From: Helicobacter_B zhangjianzhongii | GTDB taxonomy: Bacteria; Campylobacterota; Campylobacteria; Campylobacterales; Helicobacteraceae | Reading direction: 5' to 3' | Assembly: GCF_030249855.1 (NCBI RefSeq) | Contig: NZ_JANURN010000001.1 | Coordinates: forward strand, 322,097 to 386,096 | DNA: 64,000 nucleotides | Shown: positions 17,031-26,953 of the stretch, piece after piece | Position numbering within the stretch: the first letter of the stretch is position 1 | How the letters are laid out: the number at the start of each line of letters is the position of its first letter | Made by a program: the position numbers and the translations under genes | The notes under the pieces: generated by a model | What the model saw: the letters and a program-made list of their open reading frames with translations, nothing else | Told to the model about the DNA's origin: nothing | Database searches by the model: none

Positions 17031-19844
17031 ATGCAAGATTACATAGAAATCATCGGCGCACGAGAGCATAATCTCAAAAATATCCACCTAAAAATCCCCA
17101 AAAATAAGCTTGTAGTCTTTACCGGGCTTAGCGGCAGCGGCAAAAGCACTCTTGCCTTTGATACGCTCTATGCTGAAGGGCAGCGGCGGTATATCGAGTC
17201 GCTATCCAGCTATGCTAGGCAGTTTTTGGACCGCGTGGGCAAGCCTAGTGTGGATAAGATTAACGGGCTAACGCCAGCTATTGCAATTGATCAAAAAACC
17301 ACGAGCAAAAACCCTCGCTCCACTGTTGGCACGATCACAGAGATTTATGACTATCTGCGCTTGCTCTATGCGCGAGTGGGCACGCAGCACTGCCATTTGT
17401 GCGATAAGCCTATATCCTCTATGACTTCTAGCGATATTATCGCCCAAGTCCTAGCCCTGCCAAGCGAGGCTAAAATGCTGATTTTAGCCCCAATCGTGCG
17501 AGAGAAGAAGGGCAGCTTTGCAGATAAGATTCAAGAATTGCGGCAAAAGGGCTTTGTGCGTGCGTATATCGATGGCGTGATGGTGCGACTTGATGAGGAG
17601 ATCACCCTTGCTAAGACCAAAAAGCATAGTATAAAAATCATCATCGATAGAGCCCAAAACTCCCAAGAAAACGCCCCGCGCATAGCCCAAGCCGTGGAGA
17701 AAGCCCTGCAAGAGTCCTTTGGCGAGGTGGAGATAGAATACACCCTTGATGATAAGCATCACTTAATCCACTATTCCGAGCATTTTGCTTGCTTTGATTG
17801 TAAGGTGAGCTTTGAGCCGCTTGAGCCTTTGAGCTTTTCTTTCAACTCGCCTAAGGGGGCGTGTGAGAGCTGCTCGGGGCTAGGGAGTAAATATAGCATT
17901 GATTTGAAAAAGATCTTAAACACTTCTTTGCCGCTCAATGATGGTGGGATAAAGGTCATCTTTGGCTTTAATCGCAACTACTATGCCGAGCTATTTAAGG
18001 CATTTTGCAAGCAATATGGCATAGATAGCACAAAAAGCTTTGATGAGCTAGATAAAACCAAGCAAAACACCCTGCTCTATGGCGGTAGCGAAGAAGTGGA
18101 GATTATTTGGCGTAATAGCACGCTAAAACGCCCGTGGAAAGGGATTTTGCAAATCGCGTATGATATGTTTAAAGATGAGCGAGATTTACACGACTATATG
18201 AGTGAAAAGCCCTGTGATGCGTGCGGGGCAAACCGCCTAAAGCGCGAGTCTCTTAGCGTGAAAGTCGCAGATAAAGGCATAGGCGATGTGATCACTATGC
18301 CCATTGAAGAGGCATACGCATTTTTTGCCAATGAAAAAAACTTCGCCTATTTAAGCAAGCAGCAGAGCTTCATTGCCGCGCCGATTTTGCGCGAGATTAT
18401 AGAGCGGCTGTTTTTCTTAGTCGATGTGGGGCTAGGCTATCTTACCTTGCGCCGCGATGCACGCACGATAAGCGGAGGGGAAAGCCAGCGCATACGCATA
18501 GCCAGCCAGATAGGAAGCGGACTTACAGGCGTGCTGTATGTGCTAGATGAGCCAAGCATAGGACTACACGAGCGCGATACGCTAAAGCTGATTAAAACAC
18601 TGCGCAACTTGCAAGAAAAGGGCAATTCTGTCATCGTTGTAGAGCACGATAGAGAGACGATTTTGCACGCGGATTTTATCGTCGATATTGGTCCGGGGGC
18701 TGGGGCTTTAGGCGGGGAGGTGATTTATAGCGGGGATTTAGCCGGTATGCTAGAGTCTAGCACGCTTACCGCCGAGTTTATCAACCGCAAGCGCGACATC
18801 TCCTATCAAACTAATCGCAAAAAAGAGCAGTGGCTCTCTATCAACAATGTCTCCATTAACAATATCAAAAACCTTAGCACCAAAATCCCACTGCAAAACT
18901 TCGTATGTGTTACAGGTGTGAGCGGCAGTGGGAAGAGCTCTTTGATCTTGCAAACCCTGCTTCCTGTAGCCCAAGAGATGTTAAATAATGCGAGAAAAAT
19001 CAAAAAATGCGATGGCGTGGAGATTGTAGGGCTAGAGCATTTGGATAAAGTGATTTATCTAGATCAAAGCCCCATAGGTCGCACCCCAAGGAGCAATCCA
19101 GCCACCTACACAGGCACGATGGACGAGATCCGTGCGATTTTTGCCCAGACAAAAGAGGCAAAAATCCTAGGCTTTGGGGTATCGCGCTTTAGCTTCAATG
19201 TGCGAGGAGGGCGGTGTGAAAAATGCCAAGGAGAAGGGGAAATCACCATAGAAATGCACTTCTTGCCAGATGTGCTAGTCAAGTGCGATCTCTGCCAAGG
19301 CAGCAAATACAACGCCCAAACCCTGCAAGTCAAATACAAAGGCAAGTCCATAGCCGATGTGCTAGCAATGAGTGTGGATAGCGCGTGCGAGTTTTTCGCC
19401 AAGATCCCTAGAATCCACCAAAAGCTAAAGACCTTGCAAGATGTGGGGCTAGGCTATATCACCCTAGGGCAGAATGCCACGACACTAAGCGGCGGCGAGG
19501 CGCAGCGGATCAAGCTTGCTAAAGAGCTAAGTCGCAAAGACACTGGACGCACGCTCTATGTGCTAGATGAGCCAACTACCGGGCTGCATTTTGGCGATGT
19601 GGATCGGCTCACAAAAGTGCTGCATCATCTCGTAGAGCTGGGCAATAGCGTGATTGTAGTCGAGCATAATTTGGATTTGATAAAAAACGCGGATTATATC
19701 ATCGATATGGGACCTGAAGGCGGCGATAGGGGCGGAGAAGTGATCCTAGCAGGCGATGTCCCAAGCATTGTCAAAGCTGCGCCAAAATCACGCAGCTACA
19801 CGGCAAAATTTTTAGCCAAAGAGCTAAAAGAGAGCAAGAAGTAA
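17031..19844 (+). CDS. uvrA: Excinuclease ABC subunit A
   Basis: Damage-recognition ATPase of nucleotide excision repair, 937 aa. It has two ABC ATPase modules: Walker A GLSGSGKSTLAFDT with signature ISGGESQRIRIASQIGSGLT, and Walker A GVSGSGKSSLILQT with signature LSGGEAQRIKLAKELSRKD followed by LDEPTTGLHFGD. Zinc-binding CxxC pairs occur at CHLCDKP, CESCSGLG, CDACGANR, CEKCQGEG and CDLCQGS. The start MQDYIEIIGAREHNL is the conserved UvrA N-terminus; the frame runs 21 codons further upstream into gatC, which is not used. Confidence 0.97.
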   Translation: MQDYIEIIGAREHNLKNIHLKIPKNKLVVFTGLSGSGKSTLAFDTLYAEGQRRYIESLSSYARQFLDRVGKPSVDKINGLTPAIAIDQKTTSKNPRSTVGTITEIYDYLRLLYARVGTQHCHLCDKPISSMTSSDIIAQVLALPSEAKMLILAPIVREKKGSFADKIQELRQKGFVRAYIDGVMVRLDEEITLAKTKKHSIKIIIDRAQNSQENAPRIAQAVEKALQESFGEVEIEYTLDDKHHLIHYSEHFACFDCKVSFEPLEPLSFSFNSPKGACESCSGLGSKYSIDLKKILNTSLPLNDGGIKVIFGFNRNYYAELFKAFCKQYGIDSTKSFDELDKTKQNTLLYGGSEEVEIIWRNSTLKRPWKGILQIAYDMFKDERDLHDYMSEKPCDACGANRLKRESLSVKVADKGIGDVITMPIEEAYAFFANEKNFAYLSKQQSFIAAPILREIIERLFFLVDVGLGYLTLRRDARTISGGESQRIRIASQIGSGLTGVLYVLDEPSIGLHERDTLKLIKTLRNLQEKGNSVIVVEHDRETILHADFIVDIGPGAGALGGEVIYSGDLAGMLESSTLTAEFINRKRDISYQTNRKKEQWLSINNVSINNIKNLSTKIPLQNFVCVTGVSGSGKSSLILQTLLPVAQEMLNNARKIKKCDGVEIVGLEHLDKVIYLDQSPIGRTPRSNPATYTGTMDEIRAIFAQTKEAKILGFGVSRFSFNVRGGRCEKCQGEGEITIEMHFLPDVLVKCDLCQGSKYNAQTLQVKYKGKSIADVLAMSVDSACEFFAKIPRIHQKLKTLQDVGLGYITLGQNATTLSGGEAQRIKLAKELSRKDTGRTLYVLDEPTTGLHFGDVDRLTKVLHHLVELGNSVIVVEHNLDLIKNADYIIDMGPEGGDRGGEVILAGDVPSIVKAAPKSRSYTAKFLAKELKESKK

Positions 19845-20414
19845 AAGTGGATTCTAGGGGGTGCGATTCAGTCTTGGGTGAGCAATGCGATTGATTACGC
19901 TATTTTTAGGACAACCGCAGACCTCTAGTCTTGCTCTGCCCTAAAAATAGCGTAAAACAACCACAGCCCCACCACAAAGCGCAGCTTCTTTAGAAAACAA
20001 GCGAAGCGGTGCAAGGCGAAGCCGCAGCAGGTTTCTTTAGTAATCCTTAGAATCGTGTTTTTCCAAAAGGGACTTCGCTCCTAGAATCCACTTTTACACT
20101 AGAATCCACTTTTGATAATCCACCGCTAAGGCACAAACACAAACGATACAAAAAGTGGATTCTAGCTTTTAGCCTTGCTTCAGTCCCTAGAATCCGCTTT
20201 TGTGTTTTTTTGTGTTATGGATTGCCACGCTTTGCTAGCGCAAAGCTCGCGATGACAGAGATGGGCAGCGGGCGCAAGGCTCGCAATGACAGAAAAAGCA
20301 GTGGATTGCTTTGGTCGCTTTGCTCCCTCGCAATGACAGGGGATATATGACAAGAAAAAGGGGCGTTTTCACAAAAGTCGGCGTTTTTCAAAAAGTGGAT
20401 TCTAGGGCTAGGAT
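19845..20414. repeat. Repeat-filled intergenic region between uvrA and polA
   Basis: 570 bases with no convincing gene. From left to right it holds a 15-mer repeat copy, a nested hairpin with 30 conserved flanking bases, a TTTCTTTAGAAAA/47-bp unit copy (about 19983-20040), two close 15-mer copies on the opposite strand (about 20082-20115), another at about 20152, a block of GCAATGACA-type palindromic repeats (about 20216-20342), and a last 15-mer just before the polA stop. uvrA and polA converge here and no classical terminator was found. Confidence 0.7.
19895..19955 (+). repeat. Nested-hairpin repeat, copy 1
   Basis: Perfect 16-bp outer stem (TTACGCTATTTTTAGG at 19895-19910 with its complement at 19940-19955). 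It encloses a short inner hairpin AGAC-CTCTA-GTCT (19919-19931). About 30 upstream bases, including TCTTGGGTGAGCAATGCGAT, are shared with copy 2. Confidence 0.75.
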
Positions 20415-23126
20415 CTACTTGAGATCTGCCCAGCTATCACCTAGTGAAATAGTGGATTCTAGCGGGATAGCTAAGGGATAGATAGTATCCATAATATGCG
20501 CGATTTCTTTGGCGGATTCTAGGGCGTTTTGTTTGGGTAGCTCGAAAATTAGCTCATCATGCACTTGCAAAAGCATAGCGATATTTGAGCCTTGTATATG
20601 GCTATGGATTTGTAGCATAGCCATTTTGATAAGATCCGCCGCACTGCCTTGGAAGATCGTATTGACTCCTTCGCGCAGATAATTCGCACGCATAAAATCT
20701 GTGGCATAGCTAAAGTCAAAATACCGCCTATGCCCTAGCAGCGTCTGTGCATAGCCATTGTGCAAGATCTCTTGCTCTTTGGATTGTAAAAAGGCTTTGA
20801 CTGAGGGGAAAAAGTCAAAATAGCTTTGGATATAGGATTTTGCTTCGCTAAAGCTTATATCTAGCGTTTGGGATAATTTCCGCGCGCCCATACCATAGAT
20901 AAGCCCGAAATTTATGCTCTTAGCAATATGCCGCTTCTCTTGCGCTTGCTCTGGGGAAAACAAAATGCTAGCAGTTTGCAAATGTATATCTAAGCCTTTA
21001 CAAAACGCCTCTATCAGCGCAGAGTCCTGTGAAAAATGCGCGAGCAATCGCAGCTCGATTTGCGAGTAGTCGATTGAAAGCAGCGTGTAGTCATCACTCT
21101 TAGCACGAAATCCCGCGCGGATCAGCCTGCCTTGCTCGCTACGCACGGGGATATTTTGGAGATTGGGATTTTTAGAGCTTAGGCGTCCTGTGGCGGTGCC
21201 ACTTTGCAAAAATGAAGTATAGATCCTGCCATTATCATTATGCTTTAAAAGCGGCTCTACATAGGTGTTTTTCAGCTTGCTTATCTCTCTATATTCTAGG
21301 ATTTTAGGGATCACAGGGTGGGCATTTAGCAGGGCTTGCAAGGTCTTTTCATCAGTGCTATACCCGCCTTTAATCTGCCTTTGAGCCTTTAGCCCAAGCT
21401 TGTCAAAAAGCATAGATCCTAGCTGCTTGGGGGAGTTGAGATTAAAGACATCATTGCAAAGGGTGAAAATCTCTTGCTCTAGGGCTAGAAGCTCCTTGCT
21501 AAAGCGGGCTAAAAGTGCCTGAAAATACTCCGTGTCAATGCTAATCCCACAGCCCTCCATTTCCATAAGCACTTGGATAAAGGGAAATTCTAAGTCGTGA
21601 GCTAGGGCGTTTAGGTGGCTTAGATTTTTGGATTCTAGGGCGTGGGTGATGGCATAAAAGAGCCTAAAGCTAGCAGCCGCATCTTCTGCGGCATACTCTG
21701 TGGCAGATTCTATGGAGACTTGGGAGAAGTCTTGCTTACCGCCTAGCGCATCGCTAAAGCTAATCATCGTGTGATTAAACCACTTGTGCATTTGCTCATC
21801 TAAGCCTACCTTGCTTGCACTATCATAGAGCCACGCCAAAATCATAGAGTCATAAATCTCGCGCTTTGGGCTTATGCCTAGCTTTTTGGCGATCTGCAAG
21901 TCGTATTTGAGATTATGCCCGATAAGTGGGTAGGAGAAAAGTAGCTCTAAAGCCGCCTTTGTATCTGCCAGAGAGAGCTGGCTTGGTGCGCCTAAGTAGG
22001 TATGTGCCACAGGGACATAGTAGGCATTTTCTCCATCAAAGCAAAAGCTAAAGCCCACAAGCTCTGCCTTTCTTGTATCAAGCCCTGTGCTTTCGCAATC
22101 ATAGGCGATTTTGGTGTCTTTGGGCAGGGGGGCTAGCAGGGCTTGGATCTCTTCTAGTCTCCACAATGTATGGGCGGTGTAGTGGAATTGTGCAGAAGTG
22201 GATTCTAGGGGCTGTGTGGGCTGGGCTTTTGGCTTTGAAGCGGCTTCGTGTTTGACATTCATCGGCTCGCCCGAGAGTCGCTGGATTATTTTGGTAAATT
22301 CATAGCGAGTTAGCTCATCGAGGATTAAAAGTAGCGGGTTTTTCTCCGGCATAGCAAGAGCTTGGAAATCCACATCTAAGGGCAGATCTTTGACAAGGCT
22401 TACAAGCTTTCTGCTAAGAAGCGCGCTAGACTTCTGCTCTTTTATCGTGTGGGCTAGTCGCTTGCCAATGACTGCTTCTAGCTCATCTTCTCTAGCATAC
22501 ATCGCATCAAGTGAGCCAAAATGCTCTAGTAGCTTGCACGCACTCTTTGCGCCTATGCCCTTAATGCCCGGGACATTATCGCTTGTATCGCCAACTAGGC
22601 TTTGATAGTCGATAAACAAATGCGGTGGCACGCCAAATTTCTGCTGGCACTGCTCTTGTCTAATTTCTACTTGCCGCACCGGATCAATTAGTGATACTTC
22701 ATCATCAATAAGCTGGTAGAGATCTTTATCGTGGCTGATGATATGCGTGCGTATGCCTTTTGCCTTTGCTATGTGGGCTAAAGAGGCGATCACATCATCT
22801 GCTTCATAGCCCTCTTTTGCAATTTTTATAAGCTGCATTTTCTCAATCCACTCAATGGCAATAGGCAGCTGCAAAAGCAGCTCTTGGGGCGTTTCTTGGC
22901 GATTTGCCTTGTAGTCTTTGTAAATGTCCTTGCGGATATTTCGCCCCCCACCCTCTAGGGCAAAGACAATATAGTCGTGTGGATTACTTTTATAAAGCTT
23001 CATAATGAGATTGGCAAAGCCGGTAAGCAGCCCCGTGGGGAAGCCTTGGGAGTTTTGCAAGGGCGGGAGCGCGTAAAAACTACGGAAGAAAAATCCAAAT
23101 GTATCAACAATAATGAGCTTTTGCAT
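20415..23126 (-). CDS. polA: DNA polymerase I
   Basis: 903 aa with all three domains. The 5'-3' exonuclease comes first (GYEADDVIASLA; SLVGDTSDNVPGIKGIGAKS). A 3'-5' exonuclease domain has all expected acidic residues: D343 and E345 in YDCESTGLD, NLKYD, and YAAED. The polymerase domain has motif A DYSQIELRLLAHFSQD, motif B KSINFGLIYGMGARKLSQT and motif C LLQVHDELIFELP. The start at 23126 (MQKLIIVDTFGFFFRSF) matches the family N-terminus, with AAAGG just upstream. It acts in Okazaki fragment processing and repair. Confidence 0.96.
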   Translation of the reverse strand: MQKLIIVDTFGFFFRSFYALPPLQNSQGFPTGLLTGFANLIMKLYKSNPHDYIVFALEGGGRNIRKDIYKDYKANRQETPQELLLQLPIAIEWIEKMQLIKIAKEGYEADDVIASLAHIAKAKGIRTHIISHDKDLYQLIDDEVSLIDPVRQVEIRQEQCQQKFGVPPHLFIDYQSLVGDTSDNVPGIKGIGAKSACKLLEHFGSLDAMYAREDELEAVIGKRLAHTIKEQKSSALLSRKLVSLVKDLPLDVDFQALAMPEKNPLLLILDELTRYEFTKIIQRLSGEPMNVKHEAASKPKAQPTQPLESTSAQFHYTAHTLWRLEEIQALLAPLPKDTKIAYDCESTGLDTRKAELVGFSFCFDGENAYYVPVAHTYLGAPSQLSLADTKAALELLFSYPLIGHNLKYDLQIAKKLGISPKREIYDSMILAWLYDSASKVGLDEQMHKWFNHTMISFSDALGGKQDFSQVSIESATEYAAEDAAASFRLFYAITHALESKNLSHLNALAHDLEFPFIQVLMEMEGCGISIDTEYFQALLARFSKELLALEQEIFTLCNDVFNLNSPKQLGSMLFDKLGLKAQRQIKGGYSTDEKTLQALLNAHPVIPKILEYREISKLKNTYVEPLLKHNDNGRIYTSFLQSGTATGRLSSKNPNLQNIPVRSEQGRLIRAGFRAKSDDYTLLSIDYSQIELRLLAHFSQDSALIEAFCKGLDIHLQTASILFSPEQAQEKRHIAKSINFGLIYGMGARKLSQTLDISFSEAKSYIQSYFDFFPSVKAFLQSKEQEILHNGYAQTLLGHRRYFDFSYATDFMRANYLREGVNTIFQGSAADLIKMAMLQIHSHIQGSNIAMLLQVHDELIFELPKQNALESAKEIAHIMDTIYPLAIPLESTISLGDSWADLK

Positions 23127-23306
23127 AATGAGCCTTTGTGCGATAGTCAAAGCACAAGTATAACTAATTTGCGTATGGGTATCTAAGCTGCAATGATGAG
23201 CATTTACTAGAATCCACTTTTGATATAGCGCAAATCTAAACTAATCCTAATGCCAAACTAGCTAGAATCCAGCAGAGTTTATAAATAGCAAAGAAGGAGT
23301 AAAAAT

Positions 23307-26300
23307 ATGGGCTACACACATCTACATCTTCATACAGAATATTCTATGCTTGATGGTGCTAATAAGCTAGAAGTGCTTGCCAAACGCTTAAAAAGCCTTG
23401 GTATGACAAGTGTCGCTATGACTGATCACGGCAATATGTTTGGCGCGATTGACTTTTATACCAAGATGAAAAAGCAGGGCATACTGCCAATCATAGGGCT
23501 TGAAGCCTATTTGCACAATGCCGATGAGCTAGGGGATAAAAGCTCCAAATCCCGCTACCACTTATGTCTGTATGCCAAAAATGAGCAAGGCTATAAGAAT
23601 CTAATGTATCTTAGCTCCCAAGCTTTTATCCACGGATTCTACTATCACCCACGCATTACAAAAAAGCTCCTAAGAGAGCATAGTCAAGGGCTGATCTGCT
23701 CATCTGCCTGCCTTGCAGGGGAGGTGAATTTCCACTTAAACTTAAGCGAGAGAAACTTGAAATACGGCGCAGGGGGCTATGAAGCGGCTAAAAAGGTCGC
23801 CCTAGAGTATAAAGAGATTTTTGGCGATGATTTTTACCTAGAGCTTATGCGCCACGGGATCCCCGAGCAAGTAGCCATAGATTCTCATATATTGCGCTTA
23901 AGCAAAGAATGCGGGATCAAGATCATCGCTACCAATGATGCCCACTATCCTACGCGCGATGATGCGGAGTTCCAAGAGGTGGCGATGTGTATCGGTATGG
24001 GGCGCACTCTGCAGGATAAAGGTCGCTTGCGCCATAGTGTGAAAGAATTTTATGTCAAAAGCGAGCAGGAGATGGCAAGGCTTTTTGCCGATGTGCCACA
24101 AGCCTTAGAAAACACCCAAGAGATCGCGCGAAAATGCGCGGATTTTAGCATTGATCTAAAAGATGAGAAAAGCAACCCCCCAACTCCACCGACTTTCAAA
24201 TTTACCCAAGAATACGCCAAAGCTGAAGGGCTAGACTTTGAAAACGATGAAGAATACTTCATCTACAAATCCAAGCAAGGGCTAGAAAAACGCCTGCAAA
24301 ATATCCCAGAATCTAAGCACCAAGAGTATCGCGAGAGGCTTGAGTATGAAATGGAGATTATCGCAAAGATGAAATTCCCCGGCTATATGCTCATTGTGTG
24401 GGATTTCATCAATCAAGCTAAGAAAATGGGCATACCCGTAGGTCCGGGGCGTGGTAGTGCGGCGGGGAGTCTTGTGGCGTTTTGTTTGGGGATTACAGAT
24501 ATTGATCCTTTGCGCTATGACTTGCTTTTTGAGCGATTCTTAAACCCAGAGCGCGTGAGTATGCCTGATATTGATACAGACTTTTGTCAGCGCAGGCGCG
24601 GTGAGATTCTAAACTATATGATTGAGCGATATGGCAAATACAATGTAGCCCAAGTCATCACCTTTGGTAAAATGCTCGCAAAAGGCGTGATACGCGATGT
24701 CGCACGCGTGCTAGATATGCCTATAAAAGATGCCGATAGCTTTGCCAAGCTTATCCCAGAAAAGCTAGGGATCACCTTGAAAGGCTATGAGAAAAATGGC
24801 GAGTTTATCGAAGGCGCGTGGGAGCTAGAGCCAAAGATCCAAGAGCTTGTAGCAAGCGATCCGCTAGCGGCGAAGGTATGGGAGTTTGCCCTAAAGCTAG
24901 AGGGCTTTAATCGCAATGCCGGTAAGCACGCAGCAGCTCTTGTGCTAGATAGTGAGAGAGAGCTATGGCATAAAACGCCACTATATGCTGGCACTGATGG
25001 GATTATACTCACGCAGTATTCTATGAAATACCTTGAAGCAGTGGATTTGATCAAGTTTGACTTCTTGGGGCTAAAGACGCTGACGGTGATTGATGATGCG
25101 CTAAAAATCATCGCCGATCGCTATGGCAAGCAGATAGACTTCTTGCAAGTTGATGTCAATGATCCAAAAGTTTATGAAATCCTCCAAAGTGGCGACACAA
25201 TGGGGGTCTTCCAAGTGGAATCTGGTATGTTCCAGCGGCTTAATCGCAGACTAAAGCCCACAAACTTTGAAGATATTATTGCCATCATCGCGCTTGGTCG
25301 CCCCGGACCTATGGATTCTGGTATGGTAGATGACTTTATCAATCGCAAGCACGGCTTAGAGCCTATCACTTATATGTTCCCAGAGCTTGAGCCAATCCTC
25401 AAACACACTTATGGGACAATCGTCTATCAAGAGCAGATTATGCAAATTGTGCAGGTGATTGCTGGATTCTCACTAGGGGAAGCTGACCTTATCCGCCGTG
25501 CTATGGGGAAAAAAGATGAGCAGATTATGGCAGATAATAAGCAGAAATTTACCCTTGGTGCGGAAAATAATGGATTTGACAAACAAAAGGCAGCTGAATT
25601 ATGGGAGCTAATCGTGCAGTTCGCAGGCTATGGGTTTAACAAATCGCACTCTGCTGCTTATGCGATGATCACCTTTGAGACAGCGTATCTTAAGACTTAC
25701 TATGAGCACGAGTTTATGGCAGCATTGCTCACAAGTGAGTCAAACAAAATCGATAAAGTCGCAGAGTATGTAGAGGAGGCAAAGCGGCGCGGTATGGAGA
25801 CACTACCGCCTCATGTCAATCTCTCTGATCAGTTTTTCAGTGTTGTTGAAGAGCAAAATGGGGAGAAAAAGATCGTCTTTGGGCTAGGGGCGATACGGGG
25901 TGCTGGTGAAGATGCGATGAGTAGTATTATTGAGTGTAGGAAGAGTGGAGGGGAGTTTAAGGATTTGGAGGACTTTATCTCTAGGGTGGATTTTTCTAAG
26001 ATCACCAAGCGTGTTATGGAGCCACTCATCAAATCTGGGAGTCTTGATAATCTAGGCTACACACGCGCAACAATGCTTAAATATATCGATGAGATTTGCG
26101 AGATCGGGCGCAATAAACAAAAGCTTGAAGGAGAGATACATAACTCACTCTTTGCCGACTCACAAGATGAGCTTACAGGCATTAGATTTAGCTTTAGCGA
26201 TATAGAGGAGTTTGATCAAAAAACCACACTAGATTATGAGTATGAATGCCTAGGGCTATATATCTCTGGGCATCCGCTAGAGACATATCGCAAGCAAATT

Positions 26301-26933
26301 ACAGCACTTAAGGGTGTCTCTCGTATCGGTGCGCTAGATCAGCTAGAAGATGGCTCTAGCGTAATGCTTGCGGTAAAGGTTGTCGATCTAGAAAAGCGCG
26401 TGTCTAAAAGGGGCAATATCTATGGGGTTTTAAGCGTGATTGATCTCTCTGGCAATGCCAACATTACGATATTTGAGAGCACTATTGCTAAGCTTGAGGG
26501 TATGGATCTAAATGAGCCTATCGTGCTTAGTGGAAAAGTGGATTCTAGGGATAGTAAGAAAGAGTTTCGCGCCTTTGATGTGCTATCGCTTGAAGATGCC
26601 AAGCAGGCAAAAATCCGCCTAAAATACCAAAAAGATGATGACAGCCAAGAAGATGCAAGCCAGATAATCCCTATCCACATTGATCCAAAGAGTCTAGGCT
26701 CTGGCTGCGCGCTAGGGATCGTGCTAGATAGGCAGACTGATGTGGCGCATTTGGAGCGTATCTCGCAGTGTGCGAAGAAGCATAACGGCAGCCAAGAGCT
26801 GCATATCATCATCAAAGAAGCAGGCAGGAATTATGTCTTTGTAAGCGATCTTAAGGTGAGTGGCTCTATCACGCAAGAGCTTAGCGAGTTTGCGTGGGAA
26901 GTGCGTCAAAATATCGTAGAGCCGCAAGGCTAA
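23307..26933 (+). CDS. dnaE: DNA polymerase III alpha subunit
   Basis: Replicative polymerase, 1208 aa. The N-terminal PHP domain has HLHTEYSMLDG and AMTDHGNMFG. The palm contains GRGSAAGSLVAFCLG and the catalytic PDIDTDFCQRRRGEIL, with the third aspartate nearby in VDLIKFDFLGLKTL. The C-terminal part has the OB-fold region (SVMLAVKVVDLEKRVSKRG). It is preceded by AAGGAG six bases before the ATG. It is followed after 20 bases by the carboxynorspermidine synthase gene. Confidence 0.97.
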   Translation: MGYTHLHLHTEYSMLDGANKLEVLAKRLKSLGMTSVAMTDHGNMFGAIDFYTKMKKQGILPIIGLEAYLHNADELGDKSSKSRYHLCLYAKNEQGYKNLMYLSSQAFIHGFYYHPRITKKLLREHSQGLICSSACLAGEVNFHLNLSERNLKYGAGGYEAAKKVALEYKEIFGDDFYLELMRHGIPEQVAIDSHILRLSKECGIKIIATNDAHYPTRDDAEFQEVAMCIGMGRTLQDKGRLRHSVKEFYVKSEQEMARLFADVPQALENTQEIARKCADFSIDLKDEKSNPPTPPTFKFTQEYAKAEGLDFENDEEYFIYKSKQGLEKRLQNIPESKHQEYRERLEYEMEIIAKMKFPGYMLIVWDFINQAKKMGIPVGPGRGSAAGSLVAFCLGITDIDPLRYDLLFERFLNPERVSMPDIDTDFCQRRRGEILNYMIERYGKYNVAQVITFGKMLAKGVIRDVARVLDMPIKDADSFAKLIPEKLGITLKGYEKNGEFIEGAWELEPKIQELVASDPLAAKVWEFALKLEGFNRNAGKHAAALVLDSERELWHKTPLYAGTDGIILTQYSMKYLEAVDLIKFDFLGLKTLTVIDDALKIIADRYGKQIDFLQVDVNDPKVYEILQSGDTMGVFQVESGMFQRLNRRLKPTNFEDIIAIIALGRPGPMDSGMVDDFINRKHGLEPITYMFPELEPILKHTYGTIVYQEQIMQIVQVIAGFSLGEADLIRRAMGKKDEQIMADNKQKFTLGAENNGFDKQKAAELWELIVQFAGYGFNKSHSAAYAMITFETAYLKTYYEHEFMAALLTSESNKIDKVAEYVEEAKRRGMETLPPHVNLSDQFFSVVEEQNGEKKIVFGLGAIRGAGEDAMSSIIECRKSGGEFKDLEDFISRVDFSKITKRVMEPLIKSGSLDNLGYTRATMLKYIDEICEIGRNKQKLEGEIHNSLFADSQDELTGIRFSFSDIEEFDQKTTLDYEYECLGLYISGHPLETYRKQITALKGVSRIGALDQLEDGSSVMLAVKVVDLEKRVSKRGNIYGVLSVIDLSGNANITIFESTIAKLEGMDLNEPIVLSGKVDSRDSKKEFRAFDVLSLEDAKQAKIRLKYQKDDDSQEDASQIIPIHIDPKSLGSGCALGIVLDRQTDVAHLERISQCAKKHNGSQELHIIIKEAGRNYVFVSDLKVSGSITQELSEFAWEVRQNIVEPQG

Positions 26934-26953
26934 ATTATCTAAAAGGAGCGATT

